A stretch of DNA of 64,000 bases from Actinosynnema sp. ALI-1.44 (GCF_001984155.1 NZ_MTQO01000053.1:496001-560000); one strand, 5' to 3'. Shown: positions 9,303 to 18,809, counted from the stretch's first letter. Program-made: numbers and translations. Notes: generated by a model not told the origin, from the sequence alone.

Positions 9303-10868
9303 ATGCGCGAGACTTTCGACTACATCGTGGTAGGCGCCGGTAGCGCGGGTTGTGTGCTGGCCAATCGGCTGACCGAGGATCCCGGTGTCCGGGTGTTGCT
9401 GCTGGAGGCAGGCGGCGAGGACACCGCGGACGAGATCCGCATCCCCGCTGCGTTCGCCAATCTGTTCAAGACCAAGTGGGACTGGAACTACGAGACGGTC
9501 GAACAGAAGTACATGGGCGACCGCACGTCGTACTGGCCGCGGATGAAAGCACTCGGCGGCTGCTCGTCGATGAACGCGATGATCTACATCCGCGGCAACC
9601 GCGCCGACTACGACGCCTGGCGTGACGAGCACGGCGCGACCGGCTGGGGCTGGGACGACGTGTTGCCGTACTTCGTCCGCGCGGAACACAACACGCGCCT
9701 CGGTGGGCCGCTGCACGGCGGCGACGGCCCGTTGTTCGTCGAAGATCGCCGCTACACGCACGAACTGTCCAGCGCATGGGTCCAGGCCGCGGTCGCCTGG
9801 GGCATGAAACCGACGGACGACTTCAACGGCGCCGACCAGGAAGGCGCGGGGCAATACCAGGTGACGTGCCACAACGGCCGCCGCTGGTCGACAGCGGACG
9901 CGTACCTGCGGCCGATCCTGGACAGGCCGAACCTGACCGTGCGCACGAACGCGCAGGCCACCAAGGTCGTGCTGGAGTCGACCAGGGCCGTTGGTGTCGA
10001 GTACGTGCACAAAGGCGCGGTCAAGACAACCTACGTCGACCGTGAGGTCGTGTTGTCCGGCGGCGCGATCAACTCGCCGCAGCTGTTGATGCTGTCCGGC
10101 ATCGGACCGGCGGAACACCTGCGGGAGGTGGGAATCGACGTCGTCGTCGGCATCGACCAGGTCGGCGAGAACCTGCACGACCACCCGGCGGCCGCGATCA
10201 TCTACAGCACCCGCGAGACGACCGACCTGATCGACTACGTCACCCCGGGCCGCCTGGTGCAGTGGCAGCTGGCCGGCCGCGGCCCGCTGGCGTCGAACAT
10301 CGGCGAGGCAGGCGGTTTCATCCCGACCAGCGACGACCTGCCCGCACCGGACATGCAGTTCATCGTCGCGCCGACCTTCTTCTACGACAACGGGATGCAC
10401 GAGCCGCCCGGCCGCGGCTTCACCGCCGCCGCGGTGCACGTCGCGCCCAAGAGCCGGGGCAGACTGCGGCTGCGGTCAGGCAATCCCCTATGGCGCCCGG
10501 AGATCGACCCGGCGTACTACACCGACCCGTCGGACATGGCGGTGATGATCGCCGGAATCCGGATGCAGCAGGAGATCTGCGAGCGGCCGGCGATCGCGCG
10601 GTACCTCGGTGCGCCGTACAAACCGGAGTCGCTGGAGTTGACCGACGCCGAACTGGCCGACCACGTCCGGGACGTGACCCAGACCCTCTACCACCCGGTC
10701 GGCACGTGTTCGATCGGCACGGTCGTCGACCCGACGCTGAAGGTCAACGGTGTCGAAGGACTGCGCGTCGCGGACGCGTCGGTGATGCCGATGGTGCCGC
10801 GCGGCAACACCAACGCCCCGTCGATCATGGTCGGCGAGAAAGCCGCGGACCTCCTGAAAGGCTCGTGA
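9303..10868 (+). CDS. GMC family oxidoreductase (choline-dehydrogenase-like)
   Basis: This FAD-dependent alcohol oxidase/dehydrogenase has 521 residues. It contains the FAD dinucleotide motif GAGSAG (11-16), the GMC signature around [16 protein letters not shown], a second signature near [17 protein letters not shown], and a C-terminal active-site pair, probably His464 (YHPVGTC) and Asn504 (GNTNAP). The family oxidises primary alcohols such as choline; no betaine-pathway neighbours are present, so the substrate stays open. ATG 9303 lacks a Shine-Dalgarno sequence, and CAGTAT ends seven bases upstream (leaderless candidate). Confidence 0.92.
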   Translation: MRETFDYIVVGAGSAGCVLANRLTEDPGVRVLLLEAGGEDTADEIRIPAAFANLFKTKWDWNYETVEQKYMGDRTSYWPRMKALGGCSSMNAMIYIRGNRADYDAWRDEHGATGWGWDDVLPYFVRAEHNTRLGGPLHGGDGPLFVEDRRYTHELSSAWVQAAVAWGMKPTDDFNGADQEGAGQYQVTCHNGRRWSTADAYLRPILDRPNLTVRTNAQATKVVLESTRAVGVEYVHKGAVKTTYVDREVVLSGGAINSPQLLMLSGIGPAEHLREVGIDVVVGIDQVGENLHDHPAAAIIYSTRETTDLIDYVTPGRLVQWQLAGRGPLASNIGEAGGFIPTSDDLPAPDMQFIVAPTFFYDNGMHEPPGRGFTAAAVHVAPKSRGRLRLRSGNPLWRPEIDPAYYTDPSDMAVMIAGIRMQQEICERPAIARYLGAPYKPESLELTDAELADHVRDVTQTLYHPVGTCSIGTVVDPTLKVNGVEGLRVADASVMPMVPRGNTNAPSIMVGEKAADLLKGS

Positions 10869-10874
10869 GTGTTT
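10862..10874. repeat. Half-copy of the convergent-end palindrome arm
   Basis: CTCGTGAGTGTTT matches the first 13 bases of the arm at 4941-4960 and lies across the ends of the convergent GMC oxidoreductase and pentapeptide-type genes. The complementary arm is missing. It could be a decayed copy or chance; its placement at a convergent junction is what makes it notable. Confidence 0.4.
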
Positions 10875-12048
10875 ACGTGCGGATCAGGCCCGTTCCGTCG
10901 TCCTGGTGGTCGACGATCCAGCCTTCGGGCAGGTCGTTCTTCATCTCCAGCGACACGGTCATGCCGTAGGTCTCGGCGGACGACGCGACCGCCGACGACA
11001 TGTCGATCCCGCCGCGGAACGTGCTGTGGTTGAGGTCGATCGGCTGCGCGAACTTGCTGCCCCGCAACACGACCTTGCCGTCGAACGTCGCCTGCGCCAG
11101 CTTGGTGACACCGTCGAACTTGGACTGCTTGAGGTCGACGAGCTGGTCGGCCTCGAAGTTGGCGAACCAGGCGCGCTTGTGGAACGTGGTGCCGGGCGCG
11201 ATGAACTTGCCCCAGCTGTGCGCCGCGGTGAACCACGCGTCGCCGAAAATCTCCATGTTGCCGAATGCGTTGGCCTCATACAGGTTCACCGACCGCGCGG
11301 TGAGCTGGCCGACCACGCGCTCGGAGATGTCGAAGTACTCCAGCGTGGCGCCGGTCAGGTCGAGGTCGTACGTCGGTGCCCGGCCGTCGCCGCTTTCCGG
11401 CAGCAGTTCGCCGATCAGCCGCTGCGCGGTCAGCCTGACCTGGCGCTCGCGGTCGGCGTCCACCGACTCCTCCACGGCCTCGTCCGCGCCGCGCAGCCGG
11501 GCGTAGTGCGCGTGGTCGAACGGCCTGCGCAGATATGCGCACAGCACGTCGAGCACGGTTTGCGTGTACTCCGAGCGGCTACGGGCGAGCCCGGCGAGTG
11601 CGTGCATCGCGCCTACCCTGACCTGGTCGGCCTCGTCGCCGAGCAGTTCGATCGACCTCGCGAAGCGCTCGTCGGTGGATCGCTCGCGGTCGTGCTGCAT
11701 CCGCTGGGTTTCCATCTGCTGACGGGCCTGCTCCAGGGTGTGCCGCTGGTCCTCGAGGTCGTGCCTGCGGCGTTCGATGTCCTGGCGGTCCTCGTCGATC
11801 CTGCGGCGCTGGTCGCTGAGCCACAGCGCGTACAGCGCCACGACGGCGGCGGCCGCGAGACCGCCCGTCCGGAAGGCCTCGCTGAGCGTCGACCCGCCGT
11901 CGAGCAGGATCCACCCCGAGACGGTCGCCGCCAGGCCGACAGCTCCGGTGACAGTGGCGACGAGTGCGCGTGCCTGCTGGGCGAACACCACCCCGCTGCC
12001 GATCAGGAGCAACAAGCCGACGATGAGCAAGGCCAGATGCATCCGCAC
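10873..12048 (-). CDS. Membrane-anchored pentapeptide-repeat-like protein
   Basis: The product has about 391 residues in three parts. Two N-terminal membrane helices (about 4-25 and 30-50, with a further hydrophobic stretch near 62-76) are followed by a charged coiled-coil-like segment rich in Arg, Gln and Glu (about 80-125). A C-terminal half follows with repeated A(D/N)LxxAxF-like steps (for example TGATLEYFD, AQATFDGKV, KFAQPIDL), as in pentapeptide-repeat beta-helices. Function is unknown; relatives are actinobacterial membrane proteins. GTG 12048 and ATG 12042 are both possible starts. It converges with the GMC oxidoreductase gene. Confidence 0.8.
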   Translation of the reverse strand: MRMHLALLIVGLLLLIGSGVVFAQQARALVATVTGAVGLAATVSGWILLDGGSTLSEAFRTGGLAAAAVVALYALWLSDQRRRIDEDRQDIERRRHDLEDQRHTLEQARQQMETQRMQHDRERSTDERFARSIELLGDEADQVRVGAMHALAGLARSRSEYTQTVLDVLCAYLRRPFDHAHYARLRGADEAVEESVDADRERQVRLTAQRLIGELLPESGDGRAPTYDLDLTGATLEYFDISERVVGQLTARSVNLYEANAFGNMEIFGDAWFTAAHSWGKFIAPGTTFHKRAWFANFEADQLVDLKQSKFDGVTKLAQATFDGKVVLRGSKFAQPIDLNHSTFRGGIDMSSAVASSAETYGMTVSLEMKNDLPEGWIVDHQDDGTGLIRT

Positions 12049-12057
12049 ATTTTGGAG

Positions 12058-12088
12058 GCATCCGGCCCTGGCCGGTAGGGCCGGATGC
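12058..12088. terminator. Perfect 12-bp hairpin after the aldo/keto reductase
   Basis: GCATCCGGCCCT (12058-12069) pairs perfectly with 12077-12088 around a 7-base loop, immediately downstream of the minus-strand aldo/keto reductase stop and before the start of the pentapeptide-type gene. It probably ends the reductase transcript; no long T-run follows. Confidence 0.6.
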
Positions 12089-12097
12089 AGCAGTTGC

Positions 12098-12958
12098 TCA
12101 GGACTTGTCCAACTGCGCGAGTTCGCCTTCCGTCAGCGCGAGGTCGACGGCCGCGGCCGAGTCCTGGATGCTGGCTGGCCGCGACGAGCCGGGGATCGGG
12201 ATCACGTGCGGTGACTTGGCGAGCATCCACGCCAGGCAGACGCGCTGCGGGCTGACCCCGTGCGCCGCGCCGACCTCGGCGAACTTGGCGAACCGCGATC
12301 CGAGCTCACCGGCTTTGCTGATGCCGCCGAGCGGACTCCACGGCAGGAACGCGATGCCCATCTCGTGGCACAGCTCCAGCTCCGGCTCGCTCGACCGGAA
12401 CGACGGCGAGAACTGGTTCTGCACCGCGACGAGCCTGCCGCCGAGGATCTCGTTGGCCTGCTTGATCTCCGCCGGGTTGAAGTTCGAGATGCCGGCGTAC
12501 TGGATCTTGCCTTCGTCCAGCAGGTCGCGCAGCGCGCCGCACGACTCGGCGATCGGCACAGCCGGGTCCGGACGGTGGAACTGGTACAGCCCGATCGTCT
12601 CGACGCCGAGGCGCTTCAGCGACGCCTCGCAGGCCTGCTTGATGTACTCGGCCGAGCCGTTGAGCGCCCATCCGCCGCCGGGGGTGCGGGTGTGCCCGCC
12701 CTTGGTGGCGATCAGCACGTTGGACGTGTCACCGCCGTACGAGGCGACGGCGTTGGCGATCAGCGTCTCGTTGTGCCCGAAATCGCTGTCGTCGAGGCTG
12801 TACGCGTCGGCCGTGTCGATGAAGGTGATGCCCGCGTCCAGCGCCGCGTGGATCGTGGCCGTCGCCTGCTGCTCGTCCGGTTTGCCCTCGATCGACAGCG
12901 GCATGCCGCCCATGCCGATCGCGCTGACCTGCGTGTCGCCGATACGACGGGTCCGCAT
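12098..12958 (-). CDS. Aldo/keto reductase
   Basis: This 286-residue NADPH-dependent carbonyl reductase has a TIM barrel. It shows the catalytic elements FIDTADAYS (Asp, Tyr), KGGH (Lys region) and YQFHRPD (His), and a C-terminal cofactor site near IPIPGSSRPAS. Physiological substrate is unknown. ATG 12958 has GGAGA seven bases upstream, so the longer upstream open frame is not used. A hairpin follows the gene. Confidence 0.92.
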   Translation of the reverse strand: MRTRRIGDTQVSAIGMGGMPLSIEGKPDEQQATATIHAALDAGITFIDTADAYSLDDSDFGHNETLIANAVASYGGDTSNVLIATKGGHTRTPGGGWALNGSAEYIKQACEASLKRLGVETIGLYQFHRPDPAVPIAESCGALRDLLDEGKIQYAGISNFNPAEIKQANEILGGRLVAVQNQFSPSFRSSEPELELCHEMGIAFLPWSPLGGISKAGELGSRFAKFAEVGAAHGVSPQRVCLAWMLAKSPHVIPIPGSSRPASIQDSAAAVDLALTEGELAQLDKS

Positions 12959-13103
12959 GGAAGTTCTCTCCTTCTGCCGTTCGCTGCGTGCGCTTCCAGC
13001 CTGCGCCCGCTGTGTCGATCTGGCCAACCGGACTGCGCGCCACTGTGCGAACTGGGCAGAGGATTGTTTGTGGGTTTCCAACAAGGTGGCCGAAATGGCC
13101 AGC

Positions 13104-13141
13104 GCCGCGGCGACCGTGCTGCTCGACGCGGTCGCCGCGGC
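13104..13141. terminator. Perfect 13-bp GC-rich hairpin after the lysozyme gene
   Basis: Arms 13104-13116 (GCCGCGGCGACCG) and 13129-13141 pair perfectly around a 12-base loop, 15 bases past the stop of the minus-strand lysozyme gene. The placement suggests a transcription end. The surrounding 12959-13156 holds no other supportable feature. Confidence 0.5.
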
Positions 13142-13156
13142 CACGGGTGGTCGTGG

Positions 13157-13993
13157 TCAGCCGTTCGCCAGTGCCTGCAGGCGGTCGTAGGCGCCGTTGA
13201 ACTGGTTCTGGTCGATCGGGCTCGACGAGTACTGCCAGATCGTGTAGAAGCCCCACGCGTAAGGCAAAGTGCCGACGGATGAGGCGTACCTGGCCACCCA
13301 CAAGGGGCTCGTCGACGAGAAGTCGCCACTGACGCACTGCGACCACCAGCTGGTGCTCGTGTAGATCACCGGCCAGCGGCTCGTGCGGGCGTGGTACCGG
13401 TCGCTGAAGGACTTGATCCAGCCGGTCATGGCCGACTTGGACAGTCCGTAACAGGTCGCGCCGTTGGGGTTGTACTCCATGTCCAGCGCGCCGGGCAGCG
13501 TCTTGCCGTCACGCGACCAGCCGCCACCGTTGTTGACGAAGTAGTCCGCCTGCGCCGCACCGCTCGACGTGGCCGGCTGGGCGAAGTGGTACGAACCGCG
13601 GATCATGCCGACGTTGTAGGAACCGTTGTACTGCTGGGCGAAGTACGGGTTTCGGTACCCGGTTCCCTCGGTGGCCTTGACGTAGGCGAACCGCTTGCCC
13701 TGACCCCACCAGTACGCCCAGTCCACATTGCCCTGCCAGCCGCTGACGTCGATGCCGTAGACGACGGCTTGCACGCCGACGTCCCGCGGCACCAGCACCA
13801 TCTGCTGGTTGCCCTCGTGCTTGGCGATCTGGGAGCCCATCGGGTGGTCGTTCTCGGCGACGTACCGATCGATCTGATCAACTGCCGGCTCCGGCTGGGC
13901 GCTGGCAGGTAACGCGCCGAACAGGAGAACGGAGGCGGACACCACTGCGGTCAGCATGCGGCGGCGGCCCCTTGGGATTGCAGGGATCTTCAT
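13157..13993 (-). CDS. Secreted GH25 lysozyme (muramidase)
   Basis: This glycoside hydrolase family 25 enzyme cleaves the N-acetylmuramyl linkage of peptidoglycan outside the cell. The 278-residue precursor has a twin-arginine-like basic start (RGRRR) and signal sequence ending near ASA (residue 32). The GH25 barrel begins at IDVSGWQG (Asp82) and continues through VKATEGTGYRNPYF to the catalytic LDMEY with Asp171 and Glu173. It ends with the usual WQYSSS segment. ATG 13993 is preceded by AAAGGGCA. A hairpin lies just after the stop. Confidence 0.93.
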   Translation of the reverse strand: MKIPAIPRGRRRMLTAVVSASVLLFGALPASAQPEPAVDQIDRYVAENDHPMGSQIAKHEGNQQMVLVPRDVGVQAVVYGIDVSGWQGNVDWAYWWGQGKRFAYVKATEGTGYRNPYFAQQYNGSYNVGMIRGSYHFAQPATSSGAAQADYFVNNGGGWSRDGKTLPGALDMEYNPNGATCYGLSKSAMTGWIKSFSDRYHARTSRWPVIYTSTSWWSQCVSGDFSSTSPLWVARYASSVGTLPYAWGFYTIWQYSSSPIDQNQFNGAYDRLQALANG

Positions 13994-14118
13994 GGGGATG
14001 CCCTTTCCTTGCCCTCGCTGGACGGCTTACTGAAAGTAGCCGCCTGAGTCAGGATTGTGAGCCCATAACTACCCATTTGTCACGCTTTGGTGTGAAAGAA
14101 TCACTAGGGTTAACCAAC

Positions 14119-14124
14119 TTGACA
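14119..14124 (+). promoter_or_regulatory. Possible -35 element (TTGACA) upstream of the GGDEF-EAL gene
   Basis: A consensus TTGACA lies about 95 bases before the GTG start. No strong -10 is found at 16-18 bases, so this is tentative. The 225-base intergenic region 13994-14218 should also hold the divergent lysozyme promoter. Confidence 0.25.
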
Positions 14125-14218
14125 GTTGCGGGGCTGAGTACGTTGCTGTTCAAAGCCGGTAAGGTTTGCCTCGGCCGGCCAGTTGGATCGATCGTGCGAG
14201 TGCCGAAGGGTGTGGACG

Positions 14219-16366
14219 GTGGAAAGCCCGAGCTGGCCCGCGGCCGAGGGGGCGGGCGGGTGTGAGAGGTTCGCCAGGCGCTGGGCTGCGGCCGTCCGGA
14301 ACACCAGTTATGTCGCGCTGGAGACTGAGGAGATCGTCGAGCGGCTGACCGAGTTCGGCAAGGTTCTCGTCGACGCGGCGAACGCGGACGTCTACCCGCA
14401 CCAGACCGTCGAGTGGATCGGGATCGAGCTCGTCCGCATGCGGTTCTCGGAAACGGAATCCCTCGCCTCGTCCATCCGGGTGATCGGCGACGGCCTGCTC
14501 GCGCTGTCCGACTCGTCCGAACGGGCGATGAAGCGGCTGCCGCACATTCTCGCTTCGCTCGTGACTGGGTTCAACGAGGCGATCAGCGAACGAAACCTGG
14601 AAGATCAACAGCCCGAATCGGTGCGCGCGGCGGTGATGGACGCACGCCGCGGTGCACACGCGGCGTTGCGGGCGAGCGAGGCCCGGTTCCAGGCGGTCTT
14701 CCACGAAGCGGCCGTCGGCATCGGCATCTGCGACATGCGCGGCAACATGATCGACGCGAACCGGGCGCTGTCCGATCTGCTCGGAATGCCGCTGTCCGAA
14801 CTGCGCACGATGAACATCGAGGAGTTCTTCGAGAAGGACATGCCCGCCAAGCTGCGCGAGGAGTACGACGAAGCGCTGGCGGGCCTGCGGGACAACTACC
14901 AGGTGGAGCGGCGGTTCCGGCGCCGCGACGGCGTGACGCTCCGGACGAACCTGAAGGTGTCGGTCGTCCGCGACGAATCGGGCCGCCCGCAGTACCTGGT
15001 CGGGATGATCGAGGACATCACCGAGCGGCACACCCTGCAGCGCAGGCTGCGTCACGAGGCCACGCACGACCCGCTGACCGGCCTGCCGAACCGCGCGTTG
15101 TTCCAGGAGCGGCTGAACGAGGTCTTCGCCACCGGCGGGCAGACCAGGGTGGGCCTCTGCTACCTGGACGTCGACGGGTTCAAGGTGATCAACGACAGCC
15201 TCGGCCACGACGTGGGCGACCAGTTGCTCGTCGCGGTCGGCGCCCGCCTCGGTGTGCTGGTGGACGGTCCGGACCGGATGGTCGCGCGGATGGGCGGCGA
15301 CGAGTTCGTGGTGCTGGTCCAGGACTGCGAGTCCATGAAGGACCTGACGGTCCTGGCGGAGAAGATCCTGTCGGCACTGCGCGAGCCGGTGCGCATCGGC
15401 GGCCACGACCTGACGGTGTCCGCGAGCATCGGGATCGTCGAACGCCCCTGCGAGGGCACGACACCGGCGGACACCATGCGAGACGCGGACGTGACGCTCT
15501 ACTGGGCCAAATCGGACGGGAAAGACCAGTACGCCTGCTTCGACCCGGAACGCAACGCGCACGAGGTGGCCCGCTTTACCCTGTCGGCGCGGATGCCCGC
15601 GGCACTGGAACGCGAAGAGTTCTACGTGCACTACCAGCCGATCGTCCGCCTGCCGGACGGCGAGCTGCACGGCGTGGAGGCCCTGGTCCGCTGGCGGCAC
15701 CCGGAATTCGGCGCGCTGGGTCCGGACCGCTTCATCGGACTGGCCGAGGAGACCGGACTGATCGTCCCGCTGGGACGCTGGGTGCTGAGGACAGCCTGCG
15801 TGCAGGCGAAGCAGTGGTGGGACAGGTTCGGCGACAACGCGCCGTACGTGAGCGTGAACCTGGCGGTTCGTCAGTGCCGCGATCCCGGCCTGGTCGACGA
15901 CATCCGCAAGATCCTCGCGGAAACCGGCCTACCGGCCCACCGCGTGCAGCTGGAGCTGACCGAGAGCGCCATCATGGGCGCGACCGGCGAACCGCTGGAA
16001 ATGCTCCGCACCCTGGTGGACCTGGGTCTGACGATAGCGATCGACGACTTCGGCACGGGCTACTCGAACCTGGCGTACCTGCGCGTCCTGCCGGTCAGGA
16101 CGCTGAAGATCGCGGGCTCCTTCCTCGAAGGCCTCCGCGACCCGGGCAACGCGAGCCTGGTGGACACCCAGATCGTCCGAACCCTGGTCTCACTGGCCCA
16201 CCTGCTGGGCCTGACGGTGACAGCGGAAGGCGTCGAGACGACCGAGCAGGCGGATCGACTGCGCAGAATCGGCGCGGACTGCGCCCAGGGCTGGCTCTAC
16301 GCGAAGTCGGGCCCACCGGAGGACATCGAGAAGTGGCTCACGGCGGCGACCGCGGGCCAGCGCTGA
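14219..16366 (+). CDS. PAS-GGDEF-EAL cyclic di-GMP turnover protein
   Basis: This 715-residue cytoplasmic protein would make and/or break c-di-GMP. Its parts are an N-terminal helical region, a PAS domain (about 154-270), a GGDEF domain with intact GGDEF (359-363) and an EAL domain (about 455-710). The EAL domain keeps VEALVRW, VNLA, LELTES, DDFGTGYS, AEGVE and AQG, but the usual KID is KIA here. No RxxD inhibitory site precedes GGDEF. It has the same domain order as Streptomyces RmdA-type proteins. GTG 14219 has GAAGGG upstream; TTG 14183 is an alternative start. The same window encodes an RsiG-like c-di-GMP effector. Confidence 0.93.
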   Translation: MESPSWPAAEGAGGCERFARRWAAAVRNTSYVALETEEIVERLTEFGKVLVDAANADVYPHQTVEWIGIELVRMRFSETESLASSIRVIGDGLLALSDSSERAMKRLPHILASLVTGFNEAISERNLEDQQPESVRAAVMDARRGAHAALRASEARFQAVFHEAAVGIGICDMRGNMIDANRALSDLLGMPLSELRTMNIEEFFEKDMPAKLREEYDEALAGLRDNYQVERRFRRRDGVTLRTNLKVSVVRDESGRPQYLVGMIEDITERHTLQRRLRHEATHDPLTGLPNRALFQERLNEVFATGGQTRVGLCYLDVDGFKVINDSLGHDVGDQLLVAVGARLGVLVDGPDRMVARMGGDEFVVLVQDCESMKDLTVLAEKILSALREPVRIGGHDLTVSASIGIVERPCEGTTPADTMRDADVTLYWAKSDGKDQYACFDPERNAHEVARFTLSARMPAALEREEFYVHYQPIVRLPDGELHGVEALVRWRHPEFGALGPDRFIGLAEETGLIVPLGRWVLRTACVQAKQWWDRFGDNAPYVSVNLAVRQCRDPGLVDDIRKILAETGLPAHRVQLELTESAIMGATGEPLEMLRTLVDLGLTIAIDDFGTGYSNLAYLRVLPVRTLKIAGSFLEGLRDPGNASLVDTQIVRTLVSLAHLLGLTVTAEGVETTEQADRLRRIGADCAQGWLYAKSGPPEDIEKWLTAATAGQR

Positions 16367-17065
16367 TCAGGCTGGTACCCGGGCGGCGAGCAACTCGGCA
16401 GGCACGATCGCGCTGAGCGGTCCGACCGGGTTGACCAGCAGCGGGAAGCCGTTCAACAACGGCGCCAGATCCCGTCCGGTGATCACGCGCCACCCTGGCC
16501 ACGCGGCGGGTACGTGCTCGGAAGCGGTGCACACGGGCACGAACACGCGGCCATCCGAATCCGGGAAGCCGATCACGTCCCGGTCCTCCGACGACGCCGC
16601 GTACAGCAGCAACGAGGCGTCCAGCAGCAGTGCGGGCAGTGTGGCCGCCTCCTGGTGCCCTGTGTTGATCAGCTGCAGCACCTCGTCGACGGTGCTTGGC
16701 GGCGTGGGCATGCGCAGGGCCTGGGGGGATGGCCGGTAGCGGTCGTTCGGGTGGAAGTTGTCCTCTATCTCGCCGCTGGCGTCGACCGGGTATGCGCCGA
16801 CCACGCCCCATGGCGGGACGTCGGCTTCGGATTCGAACAGCGGATCGATCACGTACAGCCATGTGTTCGGGTTACTCTTCGCGCTCGCCCGCATCTCAGG
16901 CGTGATGTCCGGCGGCATTCGGCGATCGTAGGTCCAGTTCCGGCCACGGAGCGGAGTGGGGTTCGGTACGGTGCTCGTGGCGTCACGGAGTGCCTCGCTG
17001 TGCGTCACGAACCCGTTGCGCAAAAAGTTGTGAGGTTGGGGGAACCACTCCCAGACCGCATACAT
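16367..17065 (-). CDS. Type VII secretion-associated SseB-like protein
   Basis: This protein of about 232 residues carries a conserved block with NTWLYVIDP, PPWGVVGAYPVD and later GWRVITGRDL and LVNPVGP. This pattern is seen in actinobacterial proteins with an SseB-type domain found next to type VII secretion genes. It has no signal peptide. Function is unknown; the context suggests an accessory role for the PE/PPE-like pair transcribed divergently from the adjacent 48-base gap. ATG 17065 is preferred; GTG 17089 is also in frame. It meets the GGDEF-EAL gene end to end. Confidence 0.7.
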   Translation of the reverse strand: MYAVWEWFPQPHNFLRNGFVTHSEALRDATSTVPNPTPLRGRNWTYDRRMPPDITPEMRASAKSNPNTWLYVIDPLFESEADVPPWGVVGAYPVDASGEIEDNFHPNDRYRPSPQALRMPTPPSTVDEVLQLINTGHQEAATLPALLLDASLLLYAASSEDRDVIGFPDSDGRVFVPVCTASEHVPAAWPGWRVITGRDLAPLLNGFPLLVNPVGPLSAIVPAELLAARVPA

Positions 17066-17113
17066 CAGAGCTACAGTCGTCGCAAACACACAGGCAGATC
17101 AGGGAGACGCGCC

Positions 17114-17500
17114 GTGTTGATAGCTGATGGTGGGGGGTCGTCGGCACCGAACCCCATGGGATCGGGATCGTCGCACACAGTGAAGATCAACCCGCCCGCG
17201 ATTCCGGGTGCCCGTGACGCGTTCCACGAGGCCGCGCAGAAGATCGACGAGCTGGTCAGCGTGCTCAAGGGCATGAAGACACCCGCATGGGCGCAGGACC
17301 CGGTCAGCAAGACGACCGCGGTCCGGTTCGACGCGGGCACCGGCGACACCGGCCGGATCGCCGCCATCCAGGCGCTGACCAAGTACGGCCAGGAGCTGCG
17401 CAACTCCGGTGACGCGTTGAACGAGGCCTACGAGCGCTATGTGCGTGTCGAGGGCACCAACACCGACCGGTGGCGTGGCAAGGGCCCGCAGGACGACTGA
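17114..17500 (+). CDS. PE-like small protein of a type VII secretion cassette
   Basis: This 128-residue protein has a Gly/Ser-rich N-terminus followed by two predicted helices (about 30-55 and 75-108). It carries a YVRVE sequence (YxxxE) near the end of the second helix, matching the general YxxxD/E export signal of type VII substrates. It sits directly before a PPE-like gene, as PE genes do, so a PE-PPE heterodimer is inferred. GTG 17114 has AGGGAGA upstream. The longer upstream frame is antisense to the SseB-like gene and is rejected. Confidence 0.72.
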   Translation: MLIADGGGSSAPNPMGSGSSHTVKINPPAIPGARDAFHEAAQKIDELVSVLKGMKTPAWAQDPVSKTTAVRFDAGTGDTGRIAAIQALTKYGQELRNSGDALNEAYERYVRVEGTNTDRWRGKGPQDD

Positions 17501-17516
17501 GGGGGTTGGGCAAACG

Positions 17517-18809
17517 ATGAACAGCGACATCAGGTGGATGGGCCTCGACCACAAGGCCATCTTCGAGATGATCAACGCGGGGCCTGGCCCGAACGCGTCC
17601 GACGCACCTGCCGACTTCTGGGGAACCCTGTCGGCCGGTCTGAACGACATCAGCTCCACCCTGCACAAGAAGCTCGGCGACCTGAACGTCCACTGGGAGG
17701 GTGTGTCCGCCGAGCAGGCGCTCGCGGGCATGAACCCGCTCAAGGACTGGGCGGCGAAGGCCGAGAACGGCTCGACCGTGATGAAGACGTCCTTCGAGAT
17801 GCAGGGCAACTACGTCGGTGACGCCCGCAACGAGGTGCCGCCGCCCAAGAAGGTGACCACGCCCGAGCCGTCCGGCTGGCAGATGGTGGGCGCGGGAGCG
17901 GCCGCGTTGCTCGGCAACGGTGGCCCGGCCGCCGCTGTCGCGGCGCAGGCGGCCGACCACGAGGCGCAGGAGCGCGCGTCGGACGAGGCCGCCCGCAAGG
18001 CCGTCCAGGCGATGCAGAAGTACGAGAAGAGCAGCGACTGGAACGCCGACACGCTCGGCCGCTTCGAGGACCCGCCGAAGCTCGTCGTCGACACCCCGCC
18101 GCCCGCCCCCGGTCTGCACGGCGGTTCGGTCGAGAGCAGCGGCATGCACGGCAGCACCGGTGTGCACCACAACCAGCAGACGCAGACCAGTTCCGTGCAC
18201 CACTCGCCGATCGGCGGGCAGCACGCGCAGCAGCCGAACGTCACGCCGGGCCAGCAGGTGCCGCACCACAACAGCAACTTCGCGCCGAACCAGTTCACCT
18301 CGCAGCAGGGCTACACGTCGCCGCAGAACCACCCGGGCCTGCAGCCGACGCCGCCCAAGCCGCCGATCCAGCCGCCGAACAACGCCCAGCAGTGGGGCGG
18401 CGGCCAGTTCGTGCCCGGCACCGGCCCGTTCGGTGGCGGCCATGGCCCGAACTCGGGTGGCCGTCCCGGCATCCCCGGCGGTGGCTCCGGCGGCCGCGGT
18501 GGTCTCGGGCCGAACGCCGGTTTCGGGCAGAACTCGTCGATGATGGACGAGGCGCGGCAGGGTCGTCCCGGCGCGGGCACCAACCCGATGGCGCAGGAAG
18601 GCGCGCCCCGCACCGGTCCTCCCGGCAGCAACACGGGCGCGGGTGGCCGTGGTGGCCAGAGCGGGATGGCGCCCGGCGGCCGTCGGGCGGAGGACGAAGA
18701 GGAAAACGAGCACGAGGCGCCGGACTACCTGTTGGAGACCGATGACATCTGGGGCGACGAACGCACTGTCGCACCCTCGGTGATCGGCGAGAAGCCCGAG
18801 CAGCAGTGA
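17517..18809 (+). CDS. PPE-like protein with long disordered tail
   Basis: The 430-residue product begins with a helical PPE/WXG-type region (about 1-110) carrying WEG (WxG) after LNVH. It continues into an Ala-rich helical stretch and then a roughly 200-residue linker rich in Pro, Gln, His, Asn and Gly. It ends in an acidic tail (EDEEENEHEAPDYLLETDD). This architecture is common in Pseudonocardiales type VII substrates. It starts at ATG 17517, 16 bases after the PE-like gene, and overlaps the EspG gene by four bases, so the three genes form one unit. Confidence 0.78.
   Translation: MNSDIRWMGLDHKAIFEMINAGPGPNASDAPADFWGTLSAGLNDISSTLHKKLGDLNVHWEGVSAEQALAGMNPLKDWAAKAENGSTVMKTSFEMQGNYVGDARNEVPPPKKVTTPEPSGWQMVGAGAAALLGNGGPAAAVAAQAADHEAQERASDEAARKAVQAMQKYEKSSDWNADTLGRFEDPPKLVVDTPPPAPGLHGGSVESSGMHGSTGVHHNQQTQTSSVHHSPIGGQHAQQPNVTPGQQVPHHNSNFAPNQFTSQQGYTSPQNHPGLQPTPPKPPIQPPNNAQQWGGGQFVPGTGPFGGGHGPNSGGRPGIPGGGSGGRGGLGPNAGFGQNSSMMDEARQGRPGAGTNPMAQEGAPRTGPPGSNTGAGGRGGQSGMAPGGRRAEDEEENEHEAPDYLLETDDIWGDERTVAPSVIGEKPEQQ

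Noticed and set aside
9264-10439. Long minus-strand open frame (391 codons) opposite the GMC oxidoreductase
   Set aside because: Arg/Val/Gln/His-rich composition of a GC-rich shadow; the plus-strand frame has all GMC motifs.
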